Positions 1 through 9,340 of a DNA stretch of 64,000 nucleotides are shown one piece after another (the stretch's first letter is position 1; every line of letters starts with the position of its first letter). A program made the position numbers and the translations under genes. Below the pieces are notes generated by a model. The model ran no database searches. It worked only from the letters and a program-made list of their open reading frames with translations, and had not been told where the DNA came from. Source of the DNA: JAOUEA01 sp963719165 (lineage in GTDB: Bacteria; Actinomycetota; UBA4738; HRBIN12); contig CAVRAV010000002.1 in the NCBI GenBank assembly GCA_963719165.1, positions 19,462 to 83,461 of the forward strand. The letters run 5' to 3'.

Positions 1-1
1 A

Positions 2-451
2 CCGCGGTGCAAAGTCCTCTTCCTCATGGAACGCCACGATCCAGGCTTCCTGGAAGATGCCGTCAAGGCCGGCGCACGAGGATTCGTCACGCGAGGGACC
101 CCGCTGAAGGAGCTGATGGACGCCCTGCGCCGAGTAGCCCGCGGCCAGATGATGATCCCGTCGGGGATGCTGTCCGACCTCATCGGTCGACTCGTGCACC
201 GATCCGTGCTGGGCGACGAGGCCGTGCGGCGGATCAACAGGCTCACGGCCCGCGAGCGCGGGGTGCTGGCCCTGCTGGCCGACGGAAGAAGCAACGATTC
301 GATCGCGCGCACGCTGTACATCAGCCCCTTCACCACGCGGACGCACGTCCAGAACCTGCTCCGCAAGCTCGAGGTCCACTCGCGGTTGGAGGCGGCGATG
401 TTCGTGGCGACGAACGAACTCCGAGACGAGCTGCTCGATCAGGTCTACTAA
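2..451 (+). CDS. NarL/FixJ-type response regulator, 5' end outside window
   Basis: The reading frame is open from the first bases of the window, so the N-terminal part of the receiver domain is missing. Visible are the last strands of a receiver (KVLFLMERHDPG, then AGARGFVTRGTP), a linker, and a LuxR-type helix-turn-helix over the last 75 residues (LTARERGVLALLADG, then TRTHVQNLLRKLEVHSRLEA). The protein should be a two-component transcription factor. Odd point: the conserved receiver lysine normally found after GY.L or GF.. is replaced by arginine (FVTRG), which could alter phosphorylation-dependent switching. A strong hairpin follows the stop. The same architecture recurs at 16204-16983. 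The partner kinase is not in the window. Confidence 0.85.
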   Translation, partial: PRCKVLFLMERHDPGFLEDAVKAGARGFVTRGTPLKELMDALRRVARGQMMIPSGMLSDLIGRLVHRSVLGDEAVRRINRLTARERGVLALLADGRSNDSIARTLYISPFTTRTHVQNLLRKLEVHSRLEAAMFVATNELRDELLDQVY

Positions 452-494
452 GGCGAGCCCACCGGCTCCACGGACGCTCGCACCGAAACGCACG

Positions 495-522
495 AACCCC
501 CGCGGCGTCGGGCCGCGGGGTT
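495..522 (+). terminator. Rho-independent-type terminator hairpin
   Basis: An inverted repeat (AACCCC-CGCGGC against GCCGCG-GGGTT with a short GTCG-type loop) lies 45 bases after the response-regulator stop and just before the convergent XRE gene. There is no clear T-run, so it may act on both strands. Confidence 0.55.
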
Positions 523-545
523 GCGGACGTCGGTGAGGAGTCGGG

Positions 546-968
546 TTAGCGCGAGCCTGCCATGGAAGCGGACGCGCCCCCGGTGCCTGTGCCGCCCGCG
601 CCGCCTGTGCCTGTGCCGCCTGTGCCGCCGAAGCGGGCCATGCCGCCGGAGGACGTCACGAGGGCCACAACGGCGGCCCCAAGTGCCTCGGCCTGTTCCT
701 TGGTCGTGATGGTTGCGCCGCCGTCGGCAACGATCTGAAGGAACAGCTCCTGAGCCCCCCGTTCGTCGGTGAGCAGCGAGGCCTCCGAGACGTTCAGTGC
801 CTTGGACAGGCGCGCGAGCGTCTGGATGGAGGGTTCCACATGCCCGTTCTCGTAGCGCGAGAGCCGGGCCTTGGGGATGCCCGATAGCTCTTCGAGCTCG
901 GACTGGCTGAAACCCGCTCCGAGGCGCGCTTCGCGGAGCCTGACACCGAAATGACGTCCTTCACGCAT
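546..968 (-). CDS. XRE-family HTH transcriptional regulator with Gly-rich tail
   Basis: 140 residues. An N-terminal Cro/CI-type helix-turn-helix spans about residues 8-65 (LREARLGAGFSQSELEELSG, then PKARLSRYENGHVEPS). It is followed by a short helical segment and a C-terminal tail of about 35 residues built almost only of Gly, Thr, Ala and Ser (GGTGTGGAGG repeats). Role: a sequence-specific DNA-binding regulator; no ligand domain is visible. The gene lies downstream of rplL on the same strand, about 100 bases away, and converges on the response regulator at 2-451. The tail is probably disordered. The target is unknown. Confidence 0.8.
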   Translation of the reverse strand: MREGRHFGVRLREARLGAGFSQSELEELSGIPKARLSRYENGHVEPSIQTLARLSKALNVSEASLLTDERGAQELFLQIVADGGATITTKEQAEALGAAVVALVTSSGGMARFGGTGGTGTGGAGGTGTGGASASMAGSR

Positions 969-1068
969 GGTTGTTCGATCTCCCCTCGTGCGACGGACAG
1001 GTGAGCCGAGGCGCGGGCTGGCGACCTCGTGCGGGCGACCCTAGCAAATAGGGGTGAAGAGCGGGAGC

Positions 1069-1455
1069 CTACTTGACCTCGACGCTCCCGCCGGCGGCCT
1101 CGAGCTGCTCCTTGGCCTTGTCGGCGTCTTCCTTCTTGACCTTCTCCAGGACCGGCTTGGGAGCGCCGTCCACGAGGTCCTTGGCCTCCTTGAGGCCCAG
1201 GCTCGTGAGCGCGCGCACCTCCTTGATGACCTGGATCTTCTTGTCGCCGGCCGCGGTGAGGATCACGTCGAACTCGTCCTGCTCCTCGGCGGCCTCGCCG
1301 CCAGCTCCACCGCCGGGGGCGGCCATCATGACGGGCGCGGCCGCGGCGGCCGTGACGTCGAAGGTCTCTTCGAACTCCTTGATGAACGCGGACAGCTCCA
1401 GGAGCGTCATCTCCTTGAAGTGCTCGAGGAGGTCGTCGTTGCTGAGCTTCGCCAT
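1069..1455 (-). CDS. rplL: 50S ribosomal protein L7/L12
   Basis: 128 residues, the usual length. It has the N-terminal dimerisation segment that binds L10 (about 1-30), an Ala/Gly-rich flexible hinge (about 34-55, with AAAAAPVMMAAPGGG), and the globular C-terminal domain that recruits translational GTPases (IQVIKEVRALTSLGLKEAKD, ending GGSVEVK). It forms the L10(L7/L12)n stalk with the gene just upstream: the rplJ stop lies 5 bases before this start. Start ATG at 1455. Regulated with rplJ through the L10 leader. Confidence 0.97.
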   Translation of the reverse strand: MAKLSNDDLLEHFKEMTLLELSAFIKEFEETFDVTAAAAAPVMMAAPGGGAGGEAAEEQDEFDVILTAAGDKKIQVIKEVRALTSLGLKEAKDLVDGAPKPVLEKVKKEDADKAKEQLEAAGGSVEVK

Positions 1456-1460
1456 GGCAG

Positions 1461-2195
1461 TTACTCCTTCTCTTCTTGTTCGTCTTCGGCCGAGGCCTCG
1501 GAGGCCGCTGCCTCTGGTTCCTCGGTCGTGTCGAGTGCTTGGTCCGAGGCCTCGGTGGGCTCGGGTGCTTGGTCCGAGGCCTCGGTGGGTTCGGACGTCT
1601 CGGCCACCCCAGTTGCCTCGGTTGTCTCGTTCGTCGCCGACGCCGGTTCTTCGGCCTCGGCGTCCGGCGGGGCATCCTCCGCGGGCAGCTTCGCCCTGTA
1701 GGCCTCCAGCAGCGACAGGAACTTGGACTGCGCGCTCACGAACAGCGCCGCGGCCTTGCTCATGTCGCTCTTGAGCAGACCGGCGATCTTCGAAAGCATG
1801 ACCTCTCGGCTGTCGAGGTCGGCGAGGGACTTGGCCTCGTCGGCCGACAGCACGCGGCCGTCCATGTACGCACCCTTGAGGACGAGGCTCGGATAGAGCT
1901 TCTGCGCGGCGACAACGGACTTGGCCGCCGCTACGGGATCGCCGTCGACGAACGTGATCGCGGAGGGCCCCTCGAGTAGAGGATCCAGCTCCTCGACACC
2001 GGCGTCGGCCGCCGCCCGCTGCATCAAGGTGTTCTTGACAACCGCGAAGCTCGCGCCTCCTTCGGCGAGGGATCGCCTGAGCTGGCTGATCTGAGACACC
2101 GAGAGACCGCGGTACTCAGTGAGCAGCAAGGCGTTGGATCCATCGATCCGTTCCTTGAGCTTGGCGACCCGTGCGACCTTCTCCGGACTTGGCAT
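1461..2195 (-). CDS. rplJ: 50S ribosomal protein L10 with long acidic C-terminal tail
   Basis: The chosen start, ATG at 2195, has a strong AGGAGG Shine-Dalgarno 5 bases upstream; in-frame extension upstream would run through the leader RNA. Product 244 residues. The core (about 1-170) is typical L10: PSPEKVARVAKLKERI, LTEYRGLSVSQISQLRRSL, FAVVKNTLMQRA, ending in the helix that binds L7/L12. Odd point: about 70 extra residues rich in Glu, Ala, Ser and Thr, with a duplicated EPTEASDQA motif. The usual length is 165-180. L10 anchors the stalk and, as the L10-L7/L12 complex, represses its own mRNA leader. Confidence 0.95.
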   Translation of the reverse strand: MPSPEKVARVAKLKERIDGSNALLLTEYRGLSVSQISQLRRSLAEGGASFAVVKNTLMQRAAADAGVEELDPLLEGPSAITFVDGDPVAAAKSVVAAQKLYPSLVLKGAYMDGRVLSADEAKSLADLDSREVMLSKIAGLLKSDMSKAAALFVSAQSKFLSLLEAYRAKLPAEDAPPDAEAEEPASATNETTEATGVAETSEPTEASDQAPEPTEASDQALDTTEEPEAAASEASAEDEQEEKE

Positions 2196-2335
2196 CGCGC
2201 CTCCTAACGAATGAACGCGTCCCCGCAGACAGCGGAGACGCGCGCGACGGTGCCGGAGCGGGTCTTCGTTTCTCAGCCTCGGCAGGTACCGGCGAGCCGG
2301 ATTGTGCGGGTGCCCCTGCTGTCTGCGGCACGCCA
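2196..2335 (-). ncRNA. Ribosomal protein L10 leader (autoregulatory mRNA element)
   Basis: The 140 bases between the rplJ start and the neighbouring gene contain an exact 11-bp long-range pairing: CCGCAGACAGC (RNA 5' side, template 2318-2328) with GCTGTCTGCGG (template 2223-2233). It encloses internal hairpins and a GAGAAACGAAGACC-type internal loop characteristic of L10 leaders. This fits the known L10 leader, which binds the L10-L7/L12 complex to control rplJ-rplL translation. I see this by pattern; a covariance-model search was not run. Confidence 0.75.
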
Positions 2336-2374
2336 AGGATACGGGCGGCGCAGGCGCACCGACAAAGCCCGCGG

Positions 2375-2971
2375 TTAGGGGGTTGCGGAGGGCGTGGGCG
2401 TGGCCTTCGGCGAGGGCTTGGGGGTGGCCCTCGGCGTGGGGGCGACCGGGGTGGCTCCCAGGCGGCTCGCGAGCGAGGGATCGAGCGCGAGCGCCGCGTT
2501 CAGCTCTTTCGTCGACGCCTCGGTCTTGCCCGCGTGCTGGAGCAAGAGCCCGAGGTTGAGGTGGGCGCTCGCGTTCTTCGGGTCGACCGCGATGACCCGC
2601 CCATAGAGGTCGACGGCTTCCTGGGTGGCCCCGGCGGTTGTCCGCAGGATCGCCAGGTTGAACAAGGCGGGCTCGAAGCTGGGAGCCGTGTCGAGCGAGG
2701 CCCGGTAATAGCCCTCGGCCAGCTGTGGTTGCCCCTGCTTCGTGCTGATCACCCCGAGGTTGTAGTTCGCGTACTGGTCGCCGGGCCGCACGCTCAACAC
2801 GTCGAGGAACGCCTCCTGGGCGGGATCGAGCTGCCCCGCCTGGAGCTGGGCGAGCCCCTCCTGGAGCCGCGCGTCGGGGTCGACATGGTTACGGTTGCAG
2901 GCGGAGAGGACGAGAGCGAGGGCCAGCACCGGAACGAGGAACGTGCGCGCCCGTCGGCTCATCGATCGCAT
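2375..2971 (-). CDS. TPR-repeat lipoprotein
   Basis: About 198 residues. A lipoprotein signal (RRARTFLVPVLALALVLSAC) places the lipidated Cys near residue 25. At least three tetratricopeptide repeats follow (about 35-170: DPAQEAFLDVLSVRPGDQYA, then ANYNLGVISTKQGQPQLAEG, AVDLYGRVIAVDPKNASAHL). The tail is Pro/Thr/Ala-rich (TPRATPKPSPKATPTPSATP). TPRs mediate protein-protein contacts; the partner is unknown. ATG codons at 2971 and 2962 are both possible starts, and neither has a clear Shine-Dalgarno. The gene sits between the L10 leader and a terminator on the same strand. Confidence 0.8.
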   Translation of the reverse strand: MRSMSRRARTFLVPVLALALVLSACNRNHVDPDARLQEGLAQLQAGQLDPAQEAFLDVLSVRPGDQYANYNLGVISTKQGQPQLAEGYYRASLDTAPSFEPALFNLAILRTTAGATQEAVDLYGRVIAVDPKNASAHLNLGLLLQHAGKTEASTKELNAALALDPSLASRLGATPVAPTPRATPKPSPKATPTPSATP

Positions 2972-2999
2972 GCTACGCCCGGCCGGAGCCGGCACGCGA

Positions 3000-3027
3000 A
3001 AGGGGCGGCCCGTCGAGGCCGCCCCTT
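3000..3027 (-). terminator. Terminator hairpin after the collagen-like gene
   Basis: A perfect 11-bp stem, AAGGGGCGGCC against GGCCGCCCCTT, with a 6-base loop, starts 23 bases beyond the stop of the collagen-like gene and separates it from the TPR lipoprotein. Confidence 0.7.
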
Positions 3028-3049
3028 CGCATCGGTTCCGTTCCGTGGC

Positions 3050-4425
3050 TCAGGCGCAGAGCGCGTAGGCCGTCACCGTCCAGAACGAGCGTTGTGGAGC
3101 GCGACTCGACTGCCAGCGACGGTCCAAACGGTCGCAGAGGAGGGGAAGGACGTCTGCGCCATGACATTGCGTCGTTGTTGATGACGTAGCCGCCGCCGAG
3201 GACCTGCTTGCCGCCCGTGCAGGTGGCGGTGATCGACTTGTTCGGAAGAGTTGTTGGGCGAGGTATTGGTCACGACCGTGACGCTCGCAGTGCCCGAAGG
3301 CCCCGTGGGCCCCGCTGGTCCCGTCGCTCCGTCTGCTCCGTTGCTCCGTCGGTGCCGGCGGGACCCGAAGGACCGGTCGGCCCCGTCGCCCCGTCCAGTA
3401 CCGTGGTGCCGTTGGTGCCGTTCGTGCCGTCCACGCCGGTTGCTCCGGTCGCGCCGACGGCTCCGGGAGGCCCGACCGGCCCCATCGGGCCCGTCGCCCC
3501 GTCCATGCCGTTGATGCCGTTCGTTCCGTCCAGCGGGCCCGTCGATTGCGCCCGCGGGCCCGGTTGCGCCCATCGGCCCTACCGGTCCAGTCGCGCCAAC
3601 GGCGCCTGTGGCGCCGGTAGCGCCGTCGGCTCCGTTCAGCCCGTCAGGCCGTCGGCGCCGGTCGCTCCGGTCGCGCCGGCGGCTCCATTCAGGCCATCAG
3701 CGCCGTCGCGCCCGGTCGCTCCCGTGGCTCCATCGGCTCCGTTCGTGGTCCCGTTGCTCGGGCGTGCCCGGTTCGTGCCGTTCGTGCCCGTTTGCTCCTG
3801 TAGCTCCCGTCGCCCCATCGGCTCCGTTCAGTCCGTTCAGGCCATCGGCCCCGGTAGCGCCGGTTGCCCCATCGGCTCCGTTCGATCCGTCAGCTCCAGT
3901 GGCTCCAGTCGCGCCGTCGGCCCCGTTCAGCCCGTTGGTGCCGTTGATCCCGTTGGCCCCTGTCGCCCCCGTCGCGCCGGTGGCTCCGTCGGCCCCGTTC
4001 AGGCCGTCAACGCCGTTCGTGCCGTTGGTTCCGTTCACGCCGTTGGTCCCGTTGATGCCGTTCGTCCCGTTGATGCCGTTGATCCCGTCGACGCCGTTCG
4101 TGCCGTTGGTCCCGTTCACGCCTGCGGCGCCGGTTGCACCCGTCGCTCCGTCGGCGCCGTCCGTGCCGTCGACCCCGTCGGTGCCTCCGGGGCCTTTGGG
4201 ACCCTTGATGGCCCACGTCGTGAGGATCTCCTTTTTCTTGCATTTGGCGTTCGGCTTCACGATCCGCACGGCCCGCGTCTTCTTGTTCACGCAGCCCTTC
4301 ACGTTGTTCGACTTCGCGGCACCGCCGCCCGCGAAGGCCGACGCGGCCGCGAGGCTCCCGATCACCAGCACGAGCCCCATCAACAACGCGATCCGCGAGG
4401 TGGCGGACCTTCGGATGATCTTCAC
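3050..4425 (-). CDS. Secreted collagen-like (Gly-X-Y repeat) protein, several frameshifts
   Basis: The ATG at 4425 begins a Sec signal peptide (IIRRSATSRIALLMGLVLVI, then ASAFAGG). A short basic Cys-containing segment follows (VKGCVNKKTRAVRIVKPNAK), then a very long Gly-X-Y array dominated by GATGAT, NGTNGT, NGINGI and NGADGA triplets, ending in a non-repetitive cap. The cap is readable across frames as SVTVVTNTS, CTGGKQVLGGGYVIN and FWTVTAYALCA, with a stop at 3050-3052. The collagen frame changes several times (around 3800, 3640, 3500, 3290 and 3190), so the locus is about 450 codons but is not open as printed. Its product would form an extracellular triple-helical stalk. Near-identical triplets invite both sequencing indels and real slippage. 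Confidence 0.8.
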
Positions 4426-4589
4426 GATGCTCCCCCTCGACGTGCTGACACAAACAAACGGGACCCTTCGACGGGATCCTCACACGAGAGATGCTCTAGG
4501 CAGCCGGGGTGCTTCTCAAGCACATCCGCGATCTTTCGGGCCCGAAGGCTGGTGAGTTGGTTCTACGGAACATGACGTAAACCGGCGGC

Positions 4590-6723
4590 TCATCGCCCCC
4601 GGGTGGACCGGGGACGACGGGTGCGCTCCGCCGCCCAAAGCACGGCGATCGCCCCGATCCCCAGCACGAGCAGCGGCCCGTACCAGGGATAGGACTGGTA
4701 GGTGAGGACCACGTCGTGCTGCCCGGCCGGTACCGGGACGCCCTCGAAGGCCGGCGCCACCATCTGTGGCACGACCTCCTCGCCGTCCACGAGCGCTCGG
4801 AACCCCGGGTCGTAGGAGGCGTTCACCAGCAGGACCGCCGACCTGTTCGCGTCCACCGTGGCGCCGAACACGCCGTCCGCGATGCTCGAGAAGCTCGAAA
4901 CGACCTTCCCCGGCCCGCCCGCGGGCGCCTGGTTCGGGCCGAGGGTGGGCCTCGCCGCCGGCAGCGCCCCCGAACGCGAGGGTGGGGATGAACCGCCGGC
5001 CCGGAAGGCCGGAGTCGAGGACGGAGGCCATCTGGCCGCCGATGTCGGTGCGATCCACGGCGATCGGGGCGATGGTGTCCACCAGCTCGACGTAGTCGGC
5101 GTCGGGGTATCGGTACAGCACGTGCCGCCCGATCTCGGCGACCTTCTCGGCGTCCGGTGGCGGGGTCCAGGTGGAGGGGAAGATCACGTAGCGCACGCCG
5201 AACAGCGGCGGATGCGTCGGGTTCGCGATGTCGAAGCGCGCCTCGGCGCCGGAGGCGAGCGACCACGTCGGCCGCGTGAAACCCAGCGAATCGGCCTGGA
5301 GGTTGAGCGGGACGAGGTGGGCGGGCACGGCGCCGATGTCGTACGTCGAGTTCGGCGCCCCGCGGAGGCCCGAGAAGACCCGACCCGGCCCCTCCGCTTC
5401 GGCGCGCTGAAGGAGCGCGACATAGCCCACTCCGTCGGTGCTCTGGGCGGCGACCTGTCCGGGGATCCAGGTCCAGTCCTTGCTCTCGTACGCGACGCGC
5501 TCGATCAGGGCGGGCGCGAGCACGACGAGCGCCATGACTGCGACGGCCGCGGCCTGAAGCGCCGGCGACACGCGTTCAGGGGCCCGCTCGCGCATGAGCG
5601 CTCTCGCCCGACCGCCCAGCCACACGATCCCGAGGCCGGCGAGGTAGAGCCCCGCGAGGTGCACGCCCATGATGTAGCGGCGCAGGAACAGGTCACCCCC
5701 GCCGGGGAGCAACCTCAACACGGGGCCGAGCGTGGGTCGCCCGAAGAACAGCAACAGGCTGAGCAGGCCAACCCCGAGGATCACGCGCGGCTGCTCGCGC
5801 GCCCGGAACCCTCGGACGGCAACGACGAGCCCGGCCGCCGCAAGGAGTGAGACCACCGGCAGCCGATCGCTGTCGAAGATGCCTCCGGTCATCAGCCAGC
5901 CCATGACGCGCTTGGCCCCGAAGGAGTCGTAGTAGTACGTGCCTCGGCTGAACTCGTCGCTGATCGTCCATCGGGCACCCAGCACCAGCGGCACGAGCAC
6001 CCACGCCGAAAGGAGCAGCGCCCCGATCCCCACCACAGCGGCGCGCCCGAGCCGGCGGAGGAACTCTGAGGGCGTCACCAGCACGAACACCCCCAGGCAC
6101 AGCAGCGCGTAGTAGCCGGTGAGCAGGTGCAGCGCGATCGTAAGCCCCAGCACCAGCGCCGCGAGCCACTGCCGGCGTCCGCGCGCGACCGCCTGCCAGG
6201 TGAGCCCGAGGCAGATCGGCAGCGCCCACATGCCCCACAGCTGAGCCCAGGTCCCCGACCCACGCCAGACGTAACTGTTCCACTCGAACCCCAGGCCGGG
6301 TTGGCTCACGAGCAACGGCGACACCAGGGCGGCCGCGGCGGCGGGCCAGCGGCCGAGCCCAAGCAGCCGCCCGCCCGCGTACACAGAGATCGGCCAGCAG
6401 GCGAGCATCAGGTAGAGCGACCACCGGAACGTCCCGGGCCCCAGCACGATCGACACTGCGCCCGTGAAGATGTGCGGCAGCGACTGATAGTGGTGGAAGC
6501 GACTCGCCCCCAGCGCGAGGTACGGGTACCAGCCGTCGAACGGGAGGTGACCGTCGCGGATCCGGTCCGCGGCCCAGGTGGTCATCGACCGATGGACGGC
6601 GGAGTCGTTCAAGTACCACACGTCGCGATGCTCGGGCCACAGGACCACCAGCCCGAACCCAACGGCCGCGGCGACGACGTAGAGCGGAAGCCGGCTCGGA
6701 TCGTTCCAGGGCTTGCGCGCCAC
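4590..6723 (-). CDS. YfhO / PTPS-related polytopic membrane protein, one frameshift
   Basis: About 710 residues. The first part has roughly a dozen hydrophobic segments (YVVAAAVGFGLVVLW near the start, AAAAALVSPLLVS, YYALLCLGVFVLVTP) with the periplasmic-loop pattern of glycosyltransferase-C-like YfhO and PTPS-related proteins. A soluble region and a membrane-proximal beta-domain follow, reading SYDPGFRALVDGEEVV, then GVPVPAGQHDVVLTY, typical of the YfhO C-terminus. A final TM segment and an Arg-rich tail close it. The frame shifts near 4930. A GTG at 6723 (VARKPWNDP) is a better start than the upstream ATG at 6834, which adds low-complexity Arg/Gly sequence. Predicted role: envelope glycan assembly; substrate unknown. 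Confidence 0.7.
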
Positions 6724-6999
6724 CGCGCGAGTGTAGCGCCGGTCCTGGATCCATCTCGGTCGTTCCAGTTGACTCCGGGTGGCTGTCGGCCGGCTACCGC
6801 CCGCTCCGGCTCCCGCCCGGCTCCTGCCCGGCATCCGGCAATCGGGCTCCCCACGGCACTCGGCCTCCCGGCTGGTCCTGTCGCGACTTCCGGCTCACGA
6901 CCCTCCGGCGTCGACGCTCCCGGCTCGAGGTCAGGGTTTCCACGGGAATCGTGACGCCCATCACGGACGGGGGGCCCGGAGTCCGGTAGGTTCGAACAC

Positions 7000-8218
7000 A
7001 TGTTCGATGCCGAGGGAGCGATCGGAGCGGTGGATCGGGCCCACGAAGCGGTCTGCGCCGCCCAGCGACGGATGTTCTCGCTCATCGCCCAGGCGGATGC
7101 CCGCGAGTCCTGGGAGGACTGGGGTGCCCGAGACCTCGCCCACCTGCTATCCATCCGCTTGGACATCTCCGTGTGGAAGGCCCAGCGCTGGGTCGAAGCA
7201 GCAGGGGCCTTGGAGTCCCTGCCTCGGCTCTCACGGGCCTTCGAAGAGGGGAAGCTGGGCATCGACAAGGTGGTGGAGCTCACCCGCTTCGCCACACCTG
7301 AGTGCGAGGCCCGTTTGATCCGGTGGGCCCAAGGGGTGAGCGCCGCCGGTATCCGCCGCCGCGCGGATGCGGCACGGGTGGAGGCCCACGACGCCGTGGA
7401 GGCCCACCAGGACCGCTCGCTGCGGTGGTGGTATGCCGCAGAGGGCAGCCGCTTCGGGATCCAAGGCGAGCTCCCGGCGGCCCAAGGAGCCGTCGTGGCA
7501 CGAGCGCTCGATCGCATGGCCGGGCAAGATCCCCCTCATGCCCGGGGAAGAGGGCGGCCGCACCGATGCACGCCGCGCCGATGCCCTGGTGGGGCTGTGC
7601 TCTGCGCGGATCGGCGCCGATCCCGATCCGGACCGGGCCACGGTCGTGATCCATGCCCAGCTGGGGGAGATCGTGCCCGAGCGCGGGGGTTGTGAGATCG
7701 AAGGGGCCACCGCGATCCACCCCGCCACGGTGCGCCGCCTGCTGTGTGAGGCTCGGACCCAGATCGTGGTCGAGGACGAAGCCGCCGACGTGGTGGCCCT
7801 GGGCCCCATGGGCCGGGAGCCCTCGGCGTGGATGGCGCGCCAGGTGCGCTACCGCGACGGGGGGTGCCGGTTCCCCGGCTGCGGCACCCGGGCCTTCACC
7901 CAGGCCCATCACCTCGTGTTCTGGTCCCGCGGGGGCCCCACCACCCTCGAGAACCTGCTGCTCGTCTGCTCGTTCCACCACCGCTTCGTGCACGAGCTGG
8001 GCTGGTCGGTGCGCCGGGAAGCCGGCGGACACCTGCGATGGCTGCGACCCGACGGGACCCGCTACCGAGCCGGCCCCGAGCCTGAGCCTATGGCCGAGCT
8101 CTCCCGAGCTACGGAGCCTGCGCCCATGACCGCGGCCTTGCCGAGTCCCCTACCCGAGCCCGCGCCCGAGCTCTTGCCGGAGGCCTTGGCCAGGTCCCCT
8201 GCCCTAGCCCTTGCCTGA
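7000..8218 (+). CDS. DUF222 / HNH endonuclease domain protein (13E12-type), one frameshift
   Basis: About 405 residues once a frameshift near 7530 is bridged. The N-terminal DUF222 helical region has ESWEDWGARDLAHLLSIRLD and EEGKLGIDKVVELTRFATPE. The C-terminal HNH motif is intact: CRFPGCGTRAFTQAHHLVFW, then TTLENLLLVCSFHHRFVHE, with paired Cys for zinc and the His residues of the nuclease centre. A Pro/Glu-rich tail of about 50 residues follows. Such genes are often multicopy in actinobacterial genomes and have no settled function. The 276 bases upstream hold imperfect CCGGCTCC repeats and nothing else I recognise. Confidence 0.85.
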
Positions 8219-8488
8219 GGCCTGGTCCGATCCCTCGCCCGATCCCGTGGCCGATCCATCCCCCACGTTCGATCGACCGCGGTTGGTCGTGGCGCTGGCT
8301 GTACTGCCGAGACCCTCGGAGCGCGGGGCTTGGGTCGTGGCGGACGAGCTGGAGGGCGAGCGCCGATCGACGCCGAGTACTCGCGTCCGAGCGCCTGTCG
8401 CCGCTTGCAGCGGTCGACGGCGAATTGGGTTGTAGCGGCTGATCGTCTGCATCGAGCGGGCATAGGTCCTGCTAGGAGGTGGCACGAC

Positions 8489-8717
8489 GTGAACACGCGG
8501 CAGCACATGCACGCCATGCTCGACGCGCGCACCCCGCGAGAGGGGGCGATCACCGTCGTAAGGCGAACGCAGCCGAAGGAAGCGGCCAGCGCGACGTGAA
8601 GAGCGCGTCCAGAGCCGTCGGAGAAACGACGCGCACCAACAACGCGAGCCCGACGAGGCCAAGGATGCGAAGACCGAGGTCAAGACGGAGATCAAGCGAA
8701 CCGTCAAGGGCCGCTGA
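8489..8717 (+). CDS. Possible small basic protein, frameshifted
   Basis: A GTG at 8489 (VNTRQHMHAMLDARTPREGA) is preceded at 8473-8478 by a good AGGAGG with 9-base spacing. The frame closes at 8599, but a different frame from about 8562 continues as a highly charged, Lys/Arg/Glu-rich helix (DAHQQREPDEAKDAKTEVKT, ending TVKGR and a stop at 8715-8717). One indel near 8560 would join them into about 75 residues. I do not recognise the family. The 270 bases before it (8219-8488) show no other convincing gene. Confidence 0.35.
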
Positions 8718-8839
8718 GCGAGGGTCTCTGGAGCCCTCCTGCCGTGCGATACCATGGCCGGCAACCCGATCCCATCCGCATCACGGCGATCACCGGCGCT
8801 TAGCCTCGCACCGGCCCGTTAGTCCAGGAGGTCCCGTCC

Positions 8840-9340
8840 ATGACCCGAGCTCTCGCCCGGCACGGCGCGCTACCGGCGCTCGCCGTCGCAGCCGTGATGG
8901 TGCTCGGCGCCTGCTCGTCCTCCTCAAACGACAACTCCTCGGCCACTCCCACCGGCGTGGTCGCCTCGTCTTCGTCGACCTCGTCCCCAGCTGCAGACGA
9001 GTGCGCAGCGCTCCAGACGCTCCAGGACTCGATCCGCTCGTTGCTGGCGGTCCAGCCGGTCCAACAGGGAACCCAGGGCGTGCAGGACGCGCTGACCCAG
9101 GTGGGCAACGACATCGGACCGGCGGCGAGCGCGGCCTCCTCAGAGCTCGCGCCACAGATCGACGCGCTGAAGCAGGCCGTGCAGGCGATGTCGGACACGA
9201 TCTCGAACGCCGGGACGGCAGGCGCAACGGCCACTGCGACGCAGCTGGCCTCCGAGCTTCCCGCGGTGGGGACGGCGTGGGGTGCCCTGACGTCGGCCGC
9301 AGCCGACATGGACTGCGGCCTCGCGACGCCCTCAGCTTGA
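8840..9340 (+). CDS. Small helical lipoprotein
   Basis: 166 residues. A lipoprotein signal has its lipobox at VLGACSSSS (Cys near residue 25) and is followed by a Ser/Thr/Pro linker. The mature domain of about 110 residues is helical and Ala/Gln-rich (CAALQTLQDSIRSLLAVQP, SSELAPQIDALKQAVQAMSD) with two cysteines, one at each end, that could pair. No catalytic motif is visible and I do not recognise a function. It overlaps the convergent DUF389 gene by 9 bases. Confidence 0.7.
   Translation: MTRALARHGALPALAVAAVMVLGACSSSSNDNSSATPTGVVASSSSTSSPAADECAALQTLQDSIRSLLAVQPVQQGTQGVQDALTQVGNDIGPAASAASSELAPQIDALKQAVQAMSDTISNAGTAGATATATQLASELPAVGTAWGALTSAAADMDCGLATPSA

Noticed and set aside
3050..4425. 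CRISPR-like periodicity
   Set aside because: The repeats are coding Gly-X-Y triplets with no fixed repeat-spacer structure and no cas genes nearby.
6780..6990. Repeat element of CCGGCTCC units upstream of the HNH gene
   Set aside because: Units are imperfect and irregularly spaced in GC-rich sequence. There is no terminal repeat or target duplication.
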